Positions 52,697-63,508 of a DNA stretch of 64,000 bases are shown one piece after another. The DNA is from an uncultured Verrucomicrobia subdivision 3 bacterium. Its GTDB lineage: Bacteria > Verrucomicrobiota > Verrucomicrobiia > Limisphaerales > UBA11358. The notes below the pieces were generated by a model that saw nothing but the letters and a program-made list of their open reading frames with translations, searched no databases and had not been told where the DNA came from. A program made the translations under genes and the position numbers. The stretch spans positions 1 through 64,000 of the forward strand of contig CAILMI010000009.1 in NCBI GenBank assembly GCA_903835255.1. Reading direction: 5' to 3'. Every line of letters starts with the position of its first letter. The stretch's first letter is position 1.

Positions 52697-53857
52697 ATGC
52701 ACCCCTTGATGTTAAACGAAGTTCACCGCAGCCTCGGCGCGCGGTTCGCTGAACGGAACGGAAACGAGATCATTCATGACTACGGCGACTGGCGGGCCGA
52801 GCATGCCGCCTTGCACGCGTCGGCGGGCGTGGTGGATTTGAGCTTTCGCTCGCGCTTCTGCCTTGTCGGCGGTGACCGGGCGCGCTTCCTGCACGGACAG
52901 GTGACCAACGACGTGAAAAAACTCCGCACTGGCGAGGGCTGCTACGCCGCCATCACCACCGCCAAGGGCAAAATGGAGGGAGACCTGAACATCTTCGCCC
53001 TGGCGGAGGAATTGCTCGTGGATGCCGAGCCGGGGCTGACTGGGAACCTCTCCGCGCGCCTCGAGAAATACATCGTCGCCGACGATGTGCAGATTGTGGA
53101 TGCCGCGCCGCACTACGGATTGCTGAGCGTGCTGGGGCCGAAGGCCGAAGCCGTTATTCACGCGCTCGGATTATTCGCCGCCCTTCCCGCCCAACCCCTG
53201 GGGTCGGTGAAGGTTTCTGACCCCACGCTCGGCGAGATTTATCTGATAAACAACCCGCGCCTCTCCAGTTTTTGTACAAGCCGGAGCGCCGGGGCTCCCG
53301 CGAAGGAGGCGCCCCCCCTTACGCGCATGGACTCCTGTCCTTTTGGCTTTGATCTTTTTGTCCCCAACCACTCGCTTGGGGCGGTGGCGGACAAATTGAT
53401 TGCCGCAGCGAAAGCGGCCGGCGGTCGGGCGATCGGCGATCAGGCGTTTGAGGCGGCGCGCATCGAGGCGGGTATTCCGCGGTTCGGCGCGGACATGGAT
53501 GCCGCGAACCTCCCGCTGGAATGCGGCATTGAGAGCCGGGCGGTCACCTACAGCAAGGGGTGCTACATCGGGCAGGAAGTCATCAACCGCATCCACAGCG
53601 TGGGCCATGTGAACCGCGAATTGCGGGGCCTGCGCCTGGAAGCGGGCTTGAAGGAGTTGCCCGTGCGCGGCGACCGGCTTTTTCACGCGGGCAGGGAGGT
53701 GGGCCACGTGACCAGCGCGGTGAACTCGCCGCGGCTCAACGCCAACATCGCGCTCGGCTACGTGCGGCGCGAGGTCTTTCAAATGGGCAACCTATTGACC
53801 CTGCCCACCGCGTCAGGGGAAAGTGCGGCAACCCTCGTGGAACTGCCCTTTGCATGA
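52697..53857 (+). CDS. ygfZ: Folate-binding protein YgfZ
   Basis: A GcvT-like tetrahydrofolate protein supporting iron-sulfur cluster enzymes. The signature KGCYIGQE is intact, with FLHGQVTNDVKKL and RIEAGIPRFGADMD before it. 386 residues; an insertion-like stretch (SSFCTSRSAGAPAKEAPPLT) around residue ~195 is unlike the family. ATG at 52697; ATG at 52709 is possible. The longer frame running back to 51530 is only the shadow of apgM. Confidence 0.88.
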   Translation: MHPLMLNEVHRSLGARFAERNGNEIIHDYGDWRAEHAALHASAGVVDLSFRSRFCLVGGDRARFLHGQVTNDVKKLRTGEGCYAAITTAKGKMEGDLNIFALAEELLVDAEPGLTGNLSARLEKYIVADDVQIVDAAPHYGLLSVLGPKAEAVIHALGLFAALPAQPLGSVKVSDPTLGEIYLINNPRLSSFCTSRSAGAPAKEAPPLTRMDSCPFGFDLFVPNHSLGAVADKLIAAAKAAGGRAIGDQAFEAARIEAGIPRFGADMDAANLPLECGIESRAVTYSKGCYIGQEVINRIHSVGHVNRELRGLRLEAGLKELPVRGDRLFHAGREVGHVTSAVNSPRLNANIALGYVRREVFQMGNLLTLPTASGESAATLVELPFA

Positions 53858-53882
53858 TGCCAACGGGCTCGAGGGGGGCTGT

Positions 53883-53911
53883 TTGACAAGGCGGAACGGC
53901 TATGATTAAAT
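53883..53911 (+). promoter_or_regulatory. Candidate sigma-70 promoter for the riboswitch-transporter unit
   Basis: A perfect TTGACA (53883-53888) is followed after 17 bases by TTAAAT (53906-53911). TATGAT (53901-53906) is a better -10 match but too close. It lies directly upstream of the riboswitch candidate; the predicted start falls at or just inside its first stem. Confidence 0.55.
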
Positions 53912-53913
53912 CG

Positions 53914-54065
53914 TGCCTGTTGCAGCCTAAATCCGGTTTTCTTCCTGAAACCGGATGCGGGAGACCCGAATTCCTCAAGATCGGTTGGGGAGGGGGCGCA
54001 GGAGTCCGGGCAACCGGCTTCCAGGCCACTTTTCAGGCCCAGCCCGACAGCTAATCTCGCAGGCA
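53914..54065 (+). promoter_or_regulatory. c-di-AMP (ydaO-yuaA) riboswitch
   Basis: Conserved ydaO-type blocks appear in order: hairpin ATCCGGTTT/AAACCGGAT (53931-53956), GCGGGAGACCCGAATTC (53957 on), ATCGGTTGGGGAGGG (53979 on), and CCCGACAGCTAATCTCGCAGG (54042-54062). The closing stem P1 pairs TGCCTG (53914-53919) with CAGGCA (54060-54065). The blocks match the B. subtilis ydaO leader closely. The gene after it is a KimA-like transporter, the classic target. No clear terminator follows, so control may be at translation. Confidence 0.85.
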
Positions 54066-54144
54066 AATGGAAGGGCGATTTTCTGGAGACGCAGGTGCGG
54101 GCTTCACCGTTCCCACCAAAAGCAGGCAAAGACGAAAGTCGCAT

Positions 54145-56127
54145 ATGAAAGTGTTCCATTTGGTGAAAGACGTGGTGATTGGCCGGGCGCGAAACCTCTC
54201 GGACAAAAACATCTTCCAGCACATGTCGTTGGTGGCGCTGCTGGCCTGGGTCGGCCTGGGGGCCGACGGATTGTCCTCCTCCTGCTACGGCCCGGAATCT
54301 GCCTATGTGGCCCTGCTGAACCACAAGTTTCTGAGTTTGTTTGTGGCCGCGGCCTCGGTGCTGACCATCGTGGTCATCTGCGCCAGCTACTCGCAGATCA
54401 TCGAACTCTTCCCCACCGGCGGCGGCGGTTATCTGGTGGCGAGCAAACTGCTTTCGCCCACGGCGGGGGTGGTCTCGGGCTGCGCCCTGATCGGGGATTA
54501 CGTGCTGACCATCGCCATCAGTGTCGCCAGTGGAACGGACGCGCTCTTCAGTATGTTCCCCGTCGGCTGGGCGCATTATAAAACGGAATTTGCGGTGGCG
54601 GGGATCATTTTCCTCACCCTGTTGAACCTGCGCGGCGTCAAGGAATCGGTGGTGCTATGGCTGCCGGTTTTCTTCCTCTTCGTGGCCACGTTCAGCTTCG
54701 CCATTCTTTACGGAATCGTGTCCCACATCGGGGACTTGCCGGGCATCGTCCAGGGGCTGGAGGCGGACGTGCGCTCGGATTATTCGGAAGTGGGGTTCTG
54801 GGGGCTGATCGTTGTGATCCTGCGCGCCTACAGCCTGGGGGCCGGTACCTACACGGGAATTGAGGCGGTCAGCAATGGCCTGTCCGTCCTGCGCGAGCCG
54901 CGCGTGCAGACCGGCAAGCGCACGATGATCTACATGGGGGCCTCGCTGGCGTTCGTGGTCGGCGGCCTGCTGCTGGTCTACCTGCTCTATCAGGTTGTGC
55001 CGGTGGAGGGGAAGACGCTCAACGCCGTGCTGTTTGAACAGATGACCTCGGCCTGGCCCGCCTGGCTGGGCAAAACATTTGTGGTGTCCGCGCTCGCCTC
55101 CTCGGCAGCACTGCTGCTGATCGCCGCTCAGACGGGCTTCCTTGGCGGGCCGCGCGTGCTGGCGAACATGGCGGTGGACCGCTGGATGCCCACGCGCTTT
55201 GCCACCTTGAGCGACCGGCTGGTGACGCAGAATGGCGTCCTGCTGATGGGGCTCGCCGCACTGCTGGTGGTGCTGGCCACCGCCGTGTTTGCGGGCGGCG
55301 GCCTGGTGAACACCCTGGTGGTGCTTTACAGCATCAACGTGTTCATCACCTTCAGTCTCTCCCAGCTGGGCATGGTGCGCCACTGGTGGGCCGATCGCTC
55401 CCGGACCCCCCGCTGGCGGCATAAAATCCTCATCAACGGGTTAGGGCTCCTGCTCACCAGCGGCATCCTCATCTCCCTCTGCGTCGTGAAGTTTTTTGAG
55501 GGCGGCTGGATCACTCTGATTGTCACCGGGCTCCTGGTCTGGGCGGCCTTTGGCGTGAAACGTCATTACACCCAGACCCAGGTCCGTCTGCAGCGGCTCA
55601 ATGAGCTGGTCTCCGTGGCCACCCTCAAGGAGACGTCCCTCCCCGCCCGGCCGGCGCCCGCCTGCGACCCCGGGGCGCGCACCGCCGTTTTCCTGGTTAA
55701 CGGGTTCAACGGGCTGGGCCTGCACACGCTGCTGGCGGTGATACGGATGTTTCCTAAGGTGTACCAGAACTTCGTCTTCGTGCAGGTGGGCGTGCTGGAC
55801 GCGGGCAATTTCAAGGGCGCGGCGGAGGTGGACAACCTTCGCGACCATTCGCAGCGCGAAGTGGATCGCTACGTCCACTACATGCGCCAGCACGGGTTTT
55901 ATGCCGAGTCGAAAATTGCGCTCGGTACGGACATCGTGGACGAGGCGGCCAACGCGTGCGACGGCATCGCGCAGCGTTTTCCGCAGGCGCAATTCTTCGC
56001 CGGCCAGCTGGTGTTTCAGGACGACCGCCTGATCACCCGCCTGCTGCACAACCACACCGTGTTCGAACTGCAGCGCCGGCTCTACCGCCATGGCTGGCCC
56101 ATGCTCATTCTGCCCATCCAGGTTTAA
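54145..56127 (+). CDS. APC-superfamily potassium transporter, KimA-like
   Basis: 660 residues: about 12 membrane helices and a C-terminal cytoplasmic domain of ~150 residues (TAVFLVNGFNGLGLHTLLAV to the end). The first helix motif GADGLSSSCYGPESAYVALL is the form seen in KimA/YdaO high-affinity K+ importers, and the c-di-AMP riboswitch upstream supports potassium or osmolyte transport, shut off at high c-di-AMP. An amino-acid permease is the alternative. ATG at 54145 is preferred; the upstream extension to 54067 is leader RNA. Its stop codon lies inside the end of a dispersed repeat. Confidence 0.83.
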   Translation: MKVFHLVKDVVIGRARNLSDKNIFQHMSLVALLAWVGLGADGLSSSCYGPESAYVALLNHKFLSLFVAAASVLTIVVICASYSQIIELFPTGGGGYLVASKLLSPTAGVVSGCALIGDYVLTIAISVASGTDALFSMFPVGWAHYKTEFAVAGIIFLTLLNLRGVKESVVLWLPVFFLFVATFSFAILYGIVSHIGDLPGIVQGLEADVRSDYSEVGFWGLIVVILRAYSLGAGTYTGIEAVSNGLSVLREPRVQTGKRTMIYMGASLAFVVGGLLLVYLLYQVVPVEGKTLNAVLFEQMTSAWPAWLGKTFVVSALASSAALLLIAAQTGFLGGPRVLANMAVDRWMPTRFATLSDRLVTQNGVLLMGLAALLVVLATAVFAGGGLVNTLVVLYSINVFITFSLSQLGMVRHWWADRSRTPRWRHKILINGLGLLLTSGILISLCVVKFFEGGWITLIVTGLLVWAAFGVKRHYTQTQVRLQRLNELVSVATLKETSLPARPAPACDPGARTAVFLVNGFNGLGLHTLLAVIRMFPKVYQNFVFVQVGVLDAGNFKGAAEVDNLRDHSQREVDRYVHYMRQHGFYAESKIALGTDIVDEAANACDGIAQRFPQAQFFAGQLVFQDDRLITRLLHNHTVFELQRRLYRHGWPMLILPIQV

Positions 56128-56450
56128 ACCCGAATTCTGAAGTGGGCCAGCCTCCCATGGCCCTTCGAACGGATAAACGGCCTCCCCGCCCTCTCCTCCA
56201 TTTCATGGAAGAGAGGGAGTAGGCAGTCGACCTGCGCCTCTTCATTCCCAACTCAACTCCAGAATTGAGTTTGATATGAACCCGAATCCTAGAGTGGGCC
56301 GTTGCGGAAAATGGCAGGGACAGCGCAGCGCTGTCCCTGCCCGCGCGGAGCGGGGGCACAAATTGGGCCAGGTTTTATGGGCCACCGCAGTCGTTCCGCC
56401 GCCTGTGGACCGGGACGGCATCCCTATCCCATTTCGGAATTCGGGTTTAA
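56124..56450. repeat. Composite MITE-like repeat between kimA-like gene and rpoD
   Basis: The outer ends TTAAACCCGAATTCTGAA and TTTCGGAATTCGGGTTTAA are inverted repeats (14 bp perfect). Inside lie an internal end-like GAACCCGAATCC (56279), the hairpin GGGACAGCGCAGCGCTGTCCC, and the module shared with 49.6 and 59.8 kb. The left end supplies the stop codon of the transporter gene. No ORF. Confidence 0.75.
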
Positions 56451-56503
56451 CCGACCTATCGCCTGGAAGGACCGGCCCGAAGCCGCGCCTGATGACCAGC
56501 AAA

Positions 56504-56537
56504 AAACCGCCTGCGACCCGGGCGTCGCAGGCGGTTT
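56504..56537 (-). terminator. Intrinsic terminator after rpoD
   Basis: A perfect 14-bp stem AAACCGCCTGCGAC with its complement and a six-base loop; on the minus strand it ends in TTTTTT. It lies 18 bases past the rpoD stop. Confidence 0.9.
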
Positions 56538-56554
56538 GCTGAATTTCAAATCGA

Positions 56555-58444
<1,890 letters not shown>

Positions 58445-58930
58445 AAATTATAAAACCCAATGAATTGGCTTGAGTTCAGAGAAATGGGGCGGATTCACCC
58501 CACGACTTCCGCGCTCCCGACAAAGGTGCCTTCACCCACTGTACTTCGGGAGAGAGCGAACACCAGAGGACCAACGCCCCGCGATCTTAGCCGTTTCCAA
58601 GGCAACTTCAAGCAGAATCGCAGCCGCCGGAACGAAAGGATTTCATCAAATAGCCCATGGTTCCCCCCTGTTTTTGGTGGAACTCACCCCGATTTTTGGC
58701 CCCGTGAAGAAAATGCATTCGCAGGGGAAAAAGCCGCTGACACTGCATCCCCCAAAACAGTGAGGATCTGTCATGGCCGCAGTGACGAGGCATCCGCTAT
58801 TATTCCATACCTTGGACCTGCTCCCTTCGGGCCGCTGGCCGCGGTGGCGAGGTGCGTGCTGGCGCTCTTTGCCGTCGCAGTGAAACTTGTCGCTTGAAAC
58901 TTGGGACTTCAGGCTGGAGACTCCCGCCGC
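58445..58930. other. Intergenic region, no gene recognised
   Basis: 486 bases between the divergent rpoD and trpA genes. Short frames here lack start signals and homology. No copy of the dispersed repeats and no recognised riboswitch or T-box was found. It must contain the rpoD and trpA promoters and could hide a small RNA. Confidence 0.5.
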
Positions 58931-59731
58931 ATGAATCGCATCGTAGATCAATTCGCCCGGCTGAAGCGCGCCGGCCAAAAGGGGTTTGTGGTTTACATCG
59001 GAGCCGGCGATCCGGATCTGGAAACCACGCGCCAGCTGGCGCTCGCGTTTGACCGGGCGGGGGTGGATGTGCTCGAGCTGGGCGTGCCGTTCAGTGATCC
59101 CCTGGCCGACGGTCTAGTTAACCAGCTCGCCGCCCAGCGCGGGTTGGAATCCGGCACCACTCCGCCGAAATTGCTGGAGACCGTGGCCGCCATCCGCCGG
59201 GACTCCCAAATCCCCATCGTCCTCTATATTTATTTCAATCTCATCCACCGGGTCGGCCTGGAATCCTTCATCGCCGCGGCGGCCGCGGCGGGGGTGGACG
59301 GATTGCTGGTGCTGGATTTGCCGCCGGAAGAGAGTGAGCGCTATGAAGCGCTCATGAGCGCGGCGGGGCTGTGTCACATCTATCTGGTGGCACCGACCAC
59401 GCCGGACGACCGTATGGCGCTGATTGTCCGGCGCGGCAGCGGTTTTATTTATTACATCTCTCGCGCGGGTGTCACGGGGATGCAGGCGAGCGTCGCCGGG
59501 AATCTTGCCTCCCAGATTGCCAAACTGCGCGCGCACACCGGGCTGCCCATCGCAGTCGGTTTTGGCGTCTCCAATCCCGAACAGGCCAAAACGGTGGCCA
59601 GTCACGGGGACGCGGTCGTGGTCGGCAGCGCCATCGTGAACCAGATTGCGGAGCACGGCCGGTCGCCCACGCTGGTGGCCCAGGTGAGCGCATTTGTGAA
59701 GGCGCTGGCGGACGCGGTGAAGTCGGTGTGA
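58931..59731 (+). CDS. trpA: Tryptophan synthase alpha subunit
   Basis: It cleaves indole-3-glycerol phosphate to indole, which passes to TrpB. Catalytic Glu and Asp in LELGVPFSDPLADG, phosphate loop near GFGVSNPEQ, YYISRAGVTGM. 266 residues. The segment after DPLADG (LVNQLAAQRGLESG) departs from the common PVIQRA. It stands alone without trpB or other trp genes. Confidence 0.93.
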   Translation: MNRIVDQFARLKRAGQKGFVVYIGAGDPDLETTRQLALAFDRAGVDVLELGVPFSDPLADGLVNQLAAQRGLESGTTPPKLLETVAAIRRDSQIPIVLYIYFNLIHRVGLESFIAAAAAAGVDGLLVLDLPPEESERYEALMSAAGLCHIYLVAPTTPDDRMALIVRRGSGFIYYISRAGVTGMQASVAGNLASQIAKLRAHTGLPIAVGFGVSNPEQAKTVASHGDAVVVGSAIVNQIAEHGRSPTLVAQVSAFVKALADAVKSV

Positions 59732-59736
59732 GGGGC

Positions 59737-59930
59737 CCCTCTCCCCGGCCCTCCCCGCTCAAGCTTTCGCGGGGCGAGGGGGAAGGCTTGCGCCGGTCGT
59801 GGCCTCGTTCGGCGGGTGAATACGTCAATTTCAAACTCAATTCTGAAGTTGCGCTTGGCATTCAGTGGCGTGGTTCGACTGCCTTTGCTCCCTCTCTTCC
59901 ATGAAATGGAGGAGAGGGCGGGGGGAGGCG
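59737..59930. repeat. Dispersed repeat module between trpA and the histidine kinase
   Basis: CCCCGCTCAAGCTTTCGCGGGG hairpin, then AATTTCAAACTCAATTCTGAAG, GGTTCGACTGCCT and CTCCCTCTCTTCCATGAAATGG...GGAGAGGG, all found in other copies at 24.4, 49.5 and 56.2 kb. It fills the convergent gap; no terminal inverted repeat is clear in this copy. Confidence 0.6.
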
Positions 59931-59948
59931 CTTGGGGATCCCGATTTG

Positions 59949-60704
59949 CTAGGAATGGCGCATCGGCAACGAGAGGCTGAACAGCGAGCTCTTGCCTGGC
60001 ACGCTCTCCACATGGATGGTGCCGCGGTGTTCCGTCATGATGCGGTGGGAAATTGCCAGCCCCAAGCCGGTGCCGTTTTTCTTGGTCGTGAAAAATGGCT
60101 CGAACAGACGTTCCGTAATTTCCGGAGTAATCCCCATCCCCGTGTCCCGGATCTGGATGATTAAAAAGGGCGGGTCAACGTCCCCGGCGCCCCTCTCGGT
60201 GGTGACGGTCAGCAGGCCGTTCGGCCCCATCGACTCGACCGCGTTGAGCAGCAGGTTCATGAACACCTGTTGCAATTGGCCGCCATCCCCCTGCACCGTG
60301 TCGGCATCGGCGCGGTAATTTCTTTTGAGCGCTATCAGCTTTGTGCTGATCAGCGGCTGCAGCAGCCGCAGCGCTTGATCCAGCACCTCGTGGACGCGGA
60401 CGGGCTGGTGGGTGGCCTGCTGGGGGGCGGCGATCCGCATCATCTGCGTGGCTAGGGCGTCGATGCGTATGAGTTCGTTCCGGACGACCTCGCCCATCTC
60501 CGCATTCTGATTTTTTTCCAGCAGCAAATCCACGAAGGTCTTGATGGCGACCAAGCCGTTCTTGATCTCGTGCGCCATGCCCGCCGACAGCATCCCTAGG
60601 TTTGCCAGCCGGTCGAGCCGCTGCATTTTTTCAGGCGAGGCCAGCGCGGAGGCGCGCTGAGCGGATCGGGCCGAATGCGGCGCTGGGTCTGAAACCGGTG
60701 ACAT
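59949..60704 (-). CDS. Soluble histidine kinase without sensor domain
   Basis: 251 residues. After ~45 variable residues comes the H-box SAGMAHEIKNGLVAIKTFVD, then HATPase motifs QVFMNLLLNAVESM, RDTGMGITPEI, FEPFFTTKKNGTGLGLAIS. No membrane or input domain, so it is cytosolic and needs a partner for sensing; no receiver is adjacent (the REC-kinase at 37.4 kb is 22 kb away). ATG at 60704 is preferred over 60767. Divergent from ribBA. Confidence 0.87.
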   Translation of the reverse strand: MSPVSDPAPHSARSAQRASALASPEKMQRLDRLANLGMLSAGMAHEIKNGLVAIKTFVDLLLEKNQNAEMGEVVRNELIRIDALATQMMRIAAPQQATHQPVRVHEVLDQALRLLQPLISTKLIALKRNYRADADTVQGDGGQLQQVFMNLLLNAVESMGPNGLLTVTTERGAGDVDPPFLIIQIRDTGMGITPEITERLFEPFFTTKKNGTGLGLAISHRIMTEHRGTIHVESVPGKSSLFSLSLPMRHS

Positions 60705-60838
60705 AGGTGCAGGTGTGAAATTACGAGGCGCCGAGGCACCGCGCCAGCGAAAACGCACCGAGTGCAAAAATGGGCGGGAGGGTGATAGACTGAATCGGCT
60801 GGAATTTTACCGGCCAGCGAATATGCTGGGTCTGCCAA

Positions 60839-62038
60839 ATGAAAAAACAGTTTGATCCCATCGAGTCGGTCATCGCCGACCTCCGCCGCGGAAAAATGGT
60901 CATCGTCGTGGACGATGCCGACCGCGAGAACGAGGGGGATCTGGTGATGGCCGCGCAGCACGTCACGCCGGCAGCGGTGAATTTCATGGCTCGGTTCGGG
61001 CGGGGCCTCATCTGTGTTCCGACCACGGGCGAGCGGCTGCAGCAGCTGGGAATCGACCGGATGGTGCAGCAGAACCGCGAGAGTTTCCGGACCGATTTCC
61101 AGGTGAGCGTGGATGCGGCGCGCGGCATTGGCAGCGGCATCAGCGCCGCCGACCGTGCCAAAACCATCAGCCACATGGCGGCGCCTACTGCGGTGCTGGA
61201 AGACCTGGTCCAGCCCGGCCACATCTTCCCGCTGCGCGCTCGCGCGGGGGGGGTGCTGCAGCGCGCCGGCCACACTGAGGCCGCCGTGGATCTGGTGCGC
61301 CTTTCCGGCTGCCGCCCCATTGGGGTGATCTGTGAAATCATGAATGACGACGGCACGATGGCGCGGCTGCCGGCGCTGCTGAAATTTGCCCGAAAACACA
61401 AACTCAAGCTCTGCACGATTGCCTCGCTGATCGAGCACCGCCGCATCGCTGAGAAGCTGGTGGAGCGCGTGGAGGTGGTCCAGCTTCCGACGGACTACGG
61501 GGAATTTGCGCTGCACCTCTACCGCTCCAAGCTTGATGGCAAACATCATCTGGCCCTGGTGCGCGGCAATCTGGCGGGCAAATCCAAAGTGCTGGTGCGC
61601 GTCCACAGCGAATGCCTGACCGGCGACGTGTTCGGGTCGCGGCGCTGCGATTGCGGGCCGCAGCTGCATCAGGCTATGCGGCAGGTGGCCGAGGCGGGGT
61701 GCGGGGTGATTGTCTACATGCGCCAGGAAGGGCGCGGCATTGGTCTGGCGCCGAAGATTCAGGCCTACAAGCTGCAGGAGCAGGGCTACGACACTGTGGA
61801 GGCCAACGAGAAGCTCGGCTATGGCATGGACCTCCGCGAATATGGGCTCGGCGCCCAAATCCTCTGCGATCTGGGCCTGAAAACCATCCGGCTGCTGACG
61901 AACAATCCCAAAAAAGTCGTCGGGCTCGAGGGCTACGGCCTGACCATCACCGAACAGGTGCCGATTAAGGTCCAGCCCAATCCCCACAACGCCGGCTATT
62001 TGAAAACGAAGCGGGAAAAACTCGGGCATCTGCTTTGA
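60839..62038 (+). CDS. ribBA: Bifunctional DHBP synthase/GTP cyclohydrolase II
   Basis: Two early steps of riboflavin synthesis. The N-terminal RibB half has VVDDADRENEGDLVMAA, RAGGVLQRAGHTEAA and GVICEIMNDDGTMAR. The C-terminal RibA half has the zinc motif GSRRCDCGPQLHQAM, YMRQEGRGIGLAPKI and LLTNNPKKVVGLEGYGL. 399 residues, standard fused length. No FMN riboswitch is visible in the 134 bases upstream. Confidence 0.95.
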   Translation: MKKQFDPIESVIADLRRGKMVIVVDDADRENEGDLVMAAQHVTPAAVNFMARFGRGLICVPTTGERLQQLGIDRMVQQNRESFRTDFQVSVDAARGIGSGISAADRAKTISHMAAPTAVLEDLVQPGHIFPLRARAGGVLQRAGHTEAAVDLVRLSGCRPIGVICEIMNDDGTMARLPALLKFARKHKLKLCTIASLIEHRRIAEKLVERVEVVQLPTDYGEFALHLYRSKLDGKHHLALVRGNLAGKSKVLVRVHSECLTGDVFGSRRCDCGPQLHQAMRQVAEAGCGVIVYMRQEGRGIGLAPKIQAYKLQEQGYDTVEANEKLGYGMDLREYGLGAQILCDLGLKTIRLLTNNPKKVVGLEGYGLTITEQVPIKVQPNPHNAGYLKTKREKLGHLL

Positions 62039-62098
62039 TTTCAGGCCCGGGGCCAATTCGCTGCTTTCCTTCATGCCTCCTGCTGCTATTCTGAGCCC

Positions 62099-63340
62099 AT
62101 GCCTTTTAGTAAATTAGGACTTGCCCCGGCCATCGTCGAGGGCGTCAAAGCGATGGGTTACGTTGACCCGACGCCCATCCAGCTGCGCGCCATTCCCTTG
62201 GTGCTGGCGGGTAAGGACGTCATCGGCAGCGCGCAGACGGGGACCGGCAAAACCGCCGCATTCGGCCTGCCCATCCTCTCGAAAATCGGCCAGCACAGCG
62301 ACATCGGGCCCCGCGTGCTCATCCTGGAGCCGACCCGCGAACTCGCCGCGCAGGTGGAGACCGCCTTTCATGATTTCGCCCGCTTCACCAACCTGAAGAC
62401 CACCGTCGTCTTTGGCGGCGTGGGTTACGGCAAACAGAATGATGAATTGAAAGCCGGCACGGACATCGTCGTCGCGACGCCGGGACGGCTGCTGGATCAT
62501 CTGGAGCAGGGCACGCTGCGCTTGGACAAGGTGGAATTTCTGGTGCTCGACGAGGCCGACCGCATGCTGGATATGGGTTTCCTGCCCGACGTGCGCCGCA
62601 TCGTGGACAAATGTCCGCGGGCCCGCCATACCTCGCTGTTCTCGGCCACCGTGCCGCCGCAGATCGAGACCCTCATCCAGTGGGCCATGCACAGCCCCGA
62701 AACCATCGAGATCGGCGCGCGCCGCAGCCCGGCGGAAACGGTCAAGCACGTCATCTATCCGGTGTCTGACACGCAAAAGACCGACCTGCTGCTAGAGCTC
62801 CTCAACCGGGTTAACTACGACTCCGTCATCATCTTCTGCCGCACCAAGCACGGGGCGGATCGCGTGGCCAACACGCTTAAGCGCGACAATCACGCCGTCT
62901 GTGTGCTGCACTCCAACCGAACGCAGAAGGAGCGCGAGCAGGCGCTGCAGGGATTCCGCGAGGGCAAGTACGAGGTGCTCGTCGCCACGGACATCGCCGC
63001 GCGCGGGCTGGACATCGCGGACGTCAGCCATGTGGTCAACTACGACGTGCCGCAGCATCCCGAGGATTACATCCACCGCATCGGGCGCACGGGCCGCGCC
63101 GAGGCCACTGGCGATGCCTTTACCATCATGATCGCGGAGGACGCCCCGCACGTCTTCGCCATCGAACGCTTTATCAGTCAGACCATCCCGCGCGTGAAGC
63201 TGGAGAATTTCAACTACACCTACACCGCGCTGTTCGAGGACAGTAAGCCAGGCGCGAAACCCGGCGGTTTCCCCGGCAAGGCCCGCGCCGTGCGGGTCCA
63301 TGGCGGCTACCATTTCGGCCCCGCAAAGCGGAGACGGTGA
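62099..63340 (+). CDS. DEAD-box RNA helicase, RhlE type
   Basis: 413 residues: Q motif and GYVDPTPIQLRAIP, motif I SAQTGTGKTAAFGLP, Ia EPTRELAAQ, II VLDEADRMLDMGF, III FSATVP, V ATDIAARGLDIADV, VI HRIGRTGRAEATGD. The short basic tail (AKRRR) is like RhlE. It unwinds RNA duplexes in ribosome assembly or decay. Starts 60 bases after ribBA. Confidence 0.93.
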   Translation: MPFSKLGLAPAIVEGVKAMGYVDPTPIQLRAIPLVLAGKDVIGSAQTGTGKTAAFGLPILSKIGQHSDIGPRVLILEPTRELAAQVETAFHDFARFTNLKTTVVFGGVGYGKQNDELKAGTDIVVATPGRLLDHLEQGTLRLDKVEFLVLDEADRMLDMGFLPDVRRIVDKCPRARHTSLFSATVPPQIETLIQWAMHSPETIEIGARRSPAETVKHVIYPVSDTQKTDLLLELLNRVNYDSVIIFCRTKHGADRVANTLKRDNHAVCVLHSNRTQKEREQALQGFREGKYEVLVATDIAARGLDIADVSHVVNYDVPQHPEDYIHRIGRTGRAEATGDAFTIMIAEDAPHVFAIERFISQTIPRVKLENFNYTYTALFEDSKPGAKPGGFPGKARAVRVHGGYHFGPAKRRR

Positions 63341-63508
63341 GCGCGGGGGGGCGGTAAGCAGAGGCCGGCGGTGATCCCGCCCATTCCAGGCGAGAGCGCT
63401 GGTACGTGGCGGAGAAGGGTTGGCGTTGAAATACTGGACGGTTTTCAAAACGCCCGGCGAAGGCAAACAGCCGCAAACAGTCGGTTTGAAATCCGCCCGC
63501 CTCCCGGC

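Noticed and set aside
60705-60838. FMN riboswitch before ribBA
   Set aside because: The 134-base divergent gap is too short and shows none of the conserved FMN-box blocks.
60596-62074. 492-residue open frame opposite ribBA
   Set aside because: Shadow of ribBA and of the kinase 5' end; no family resemblance.
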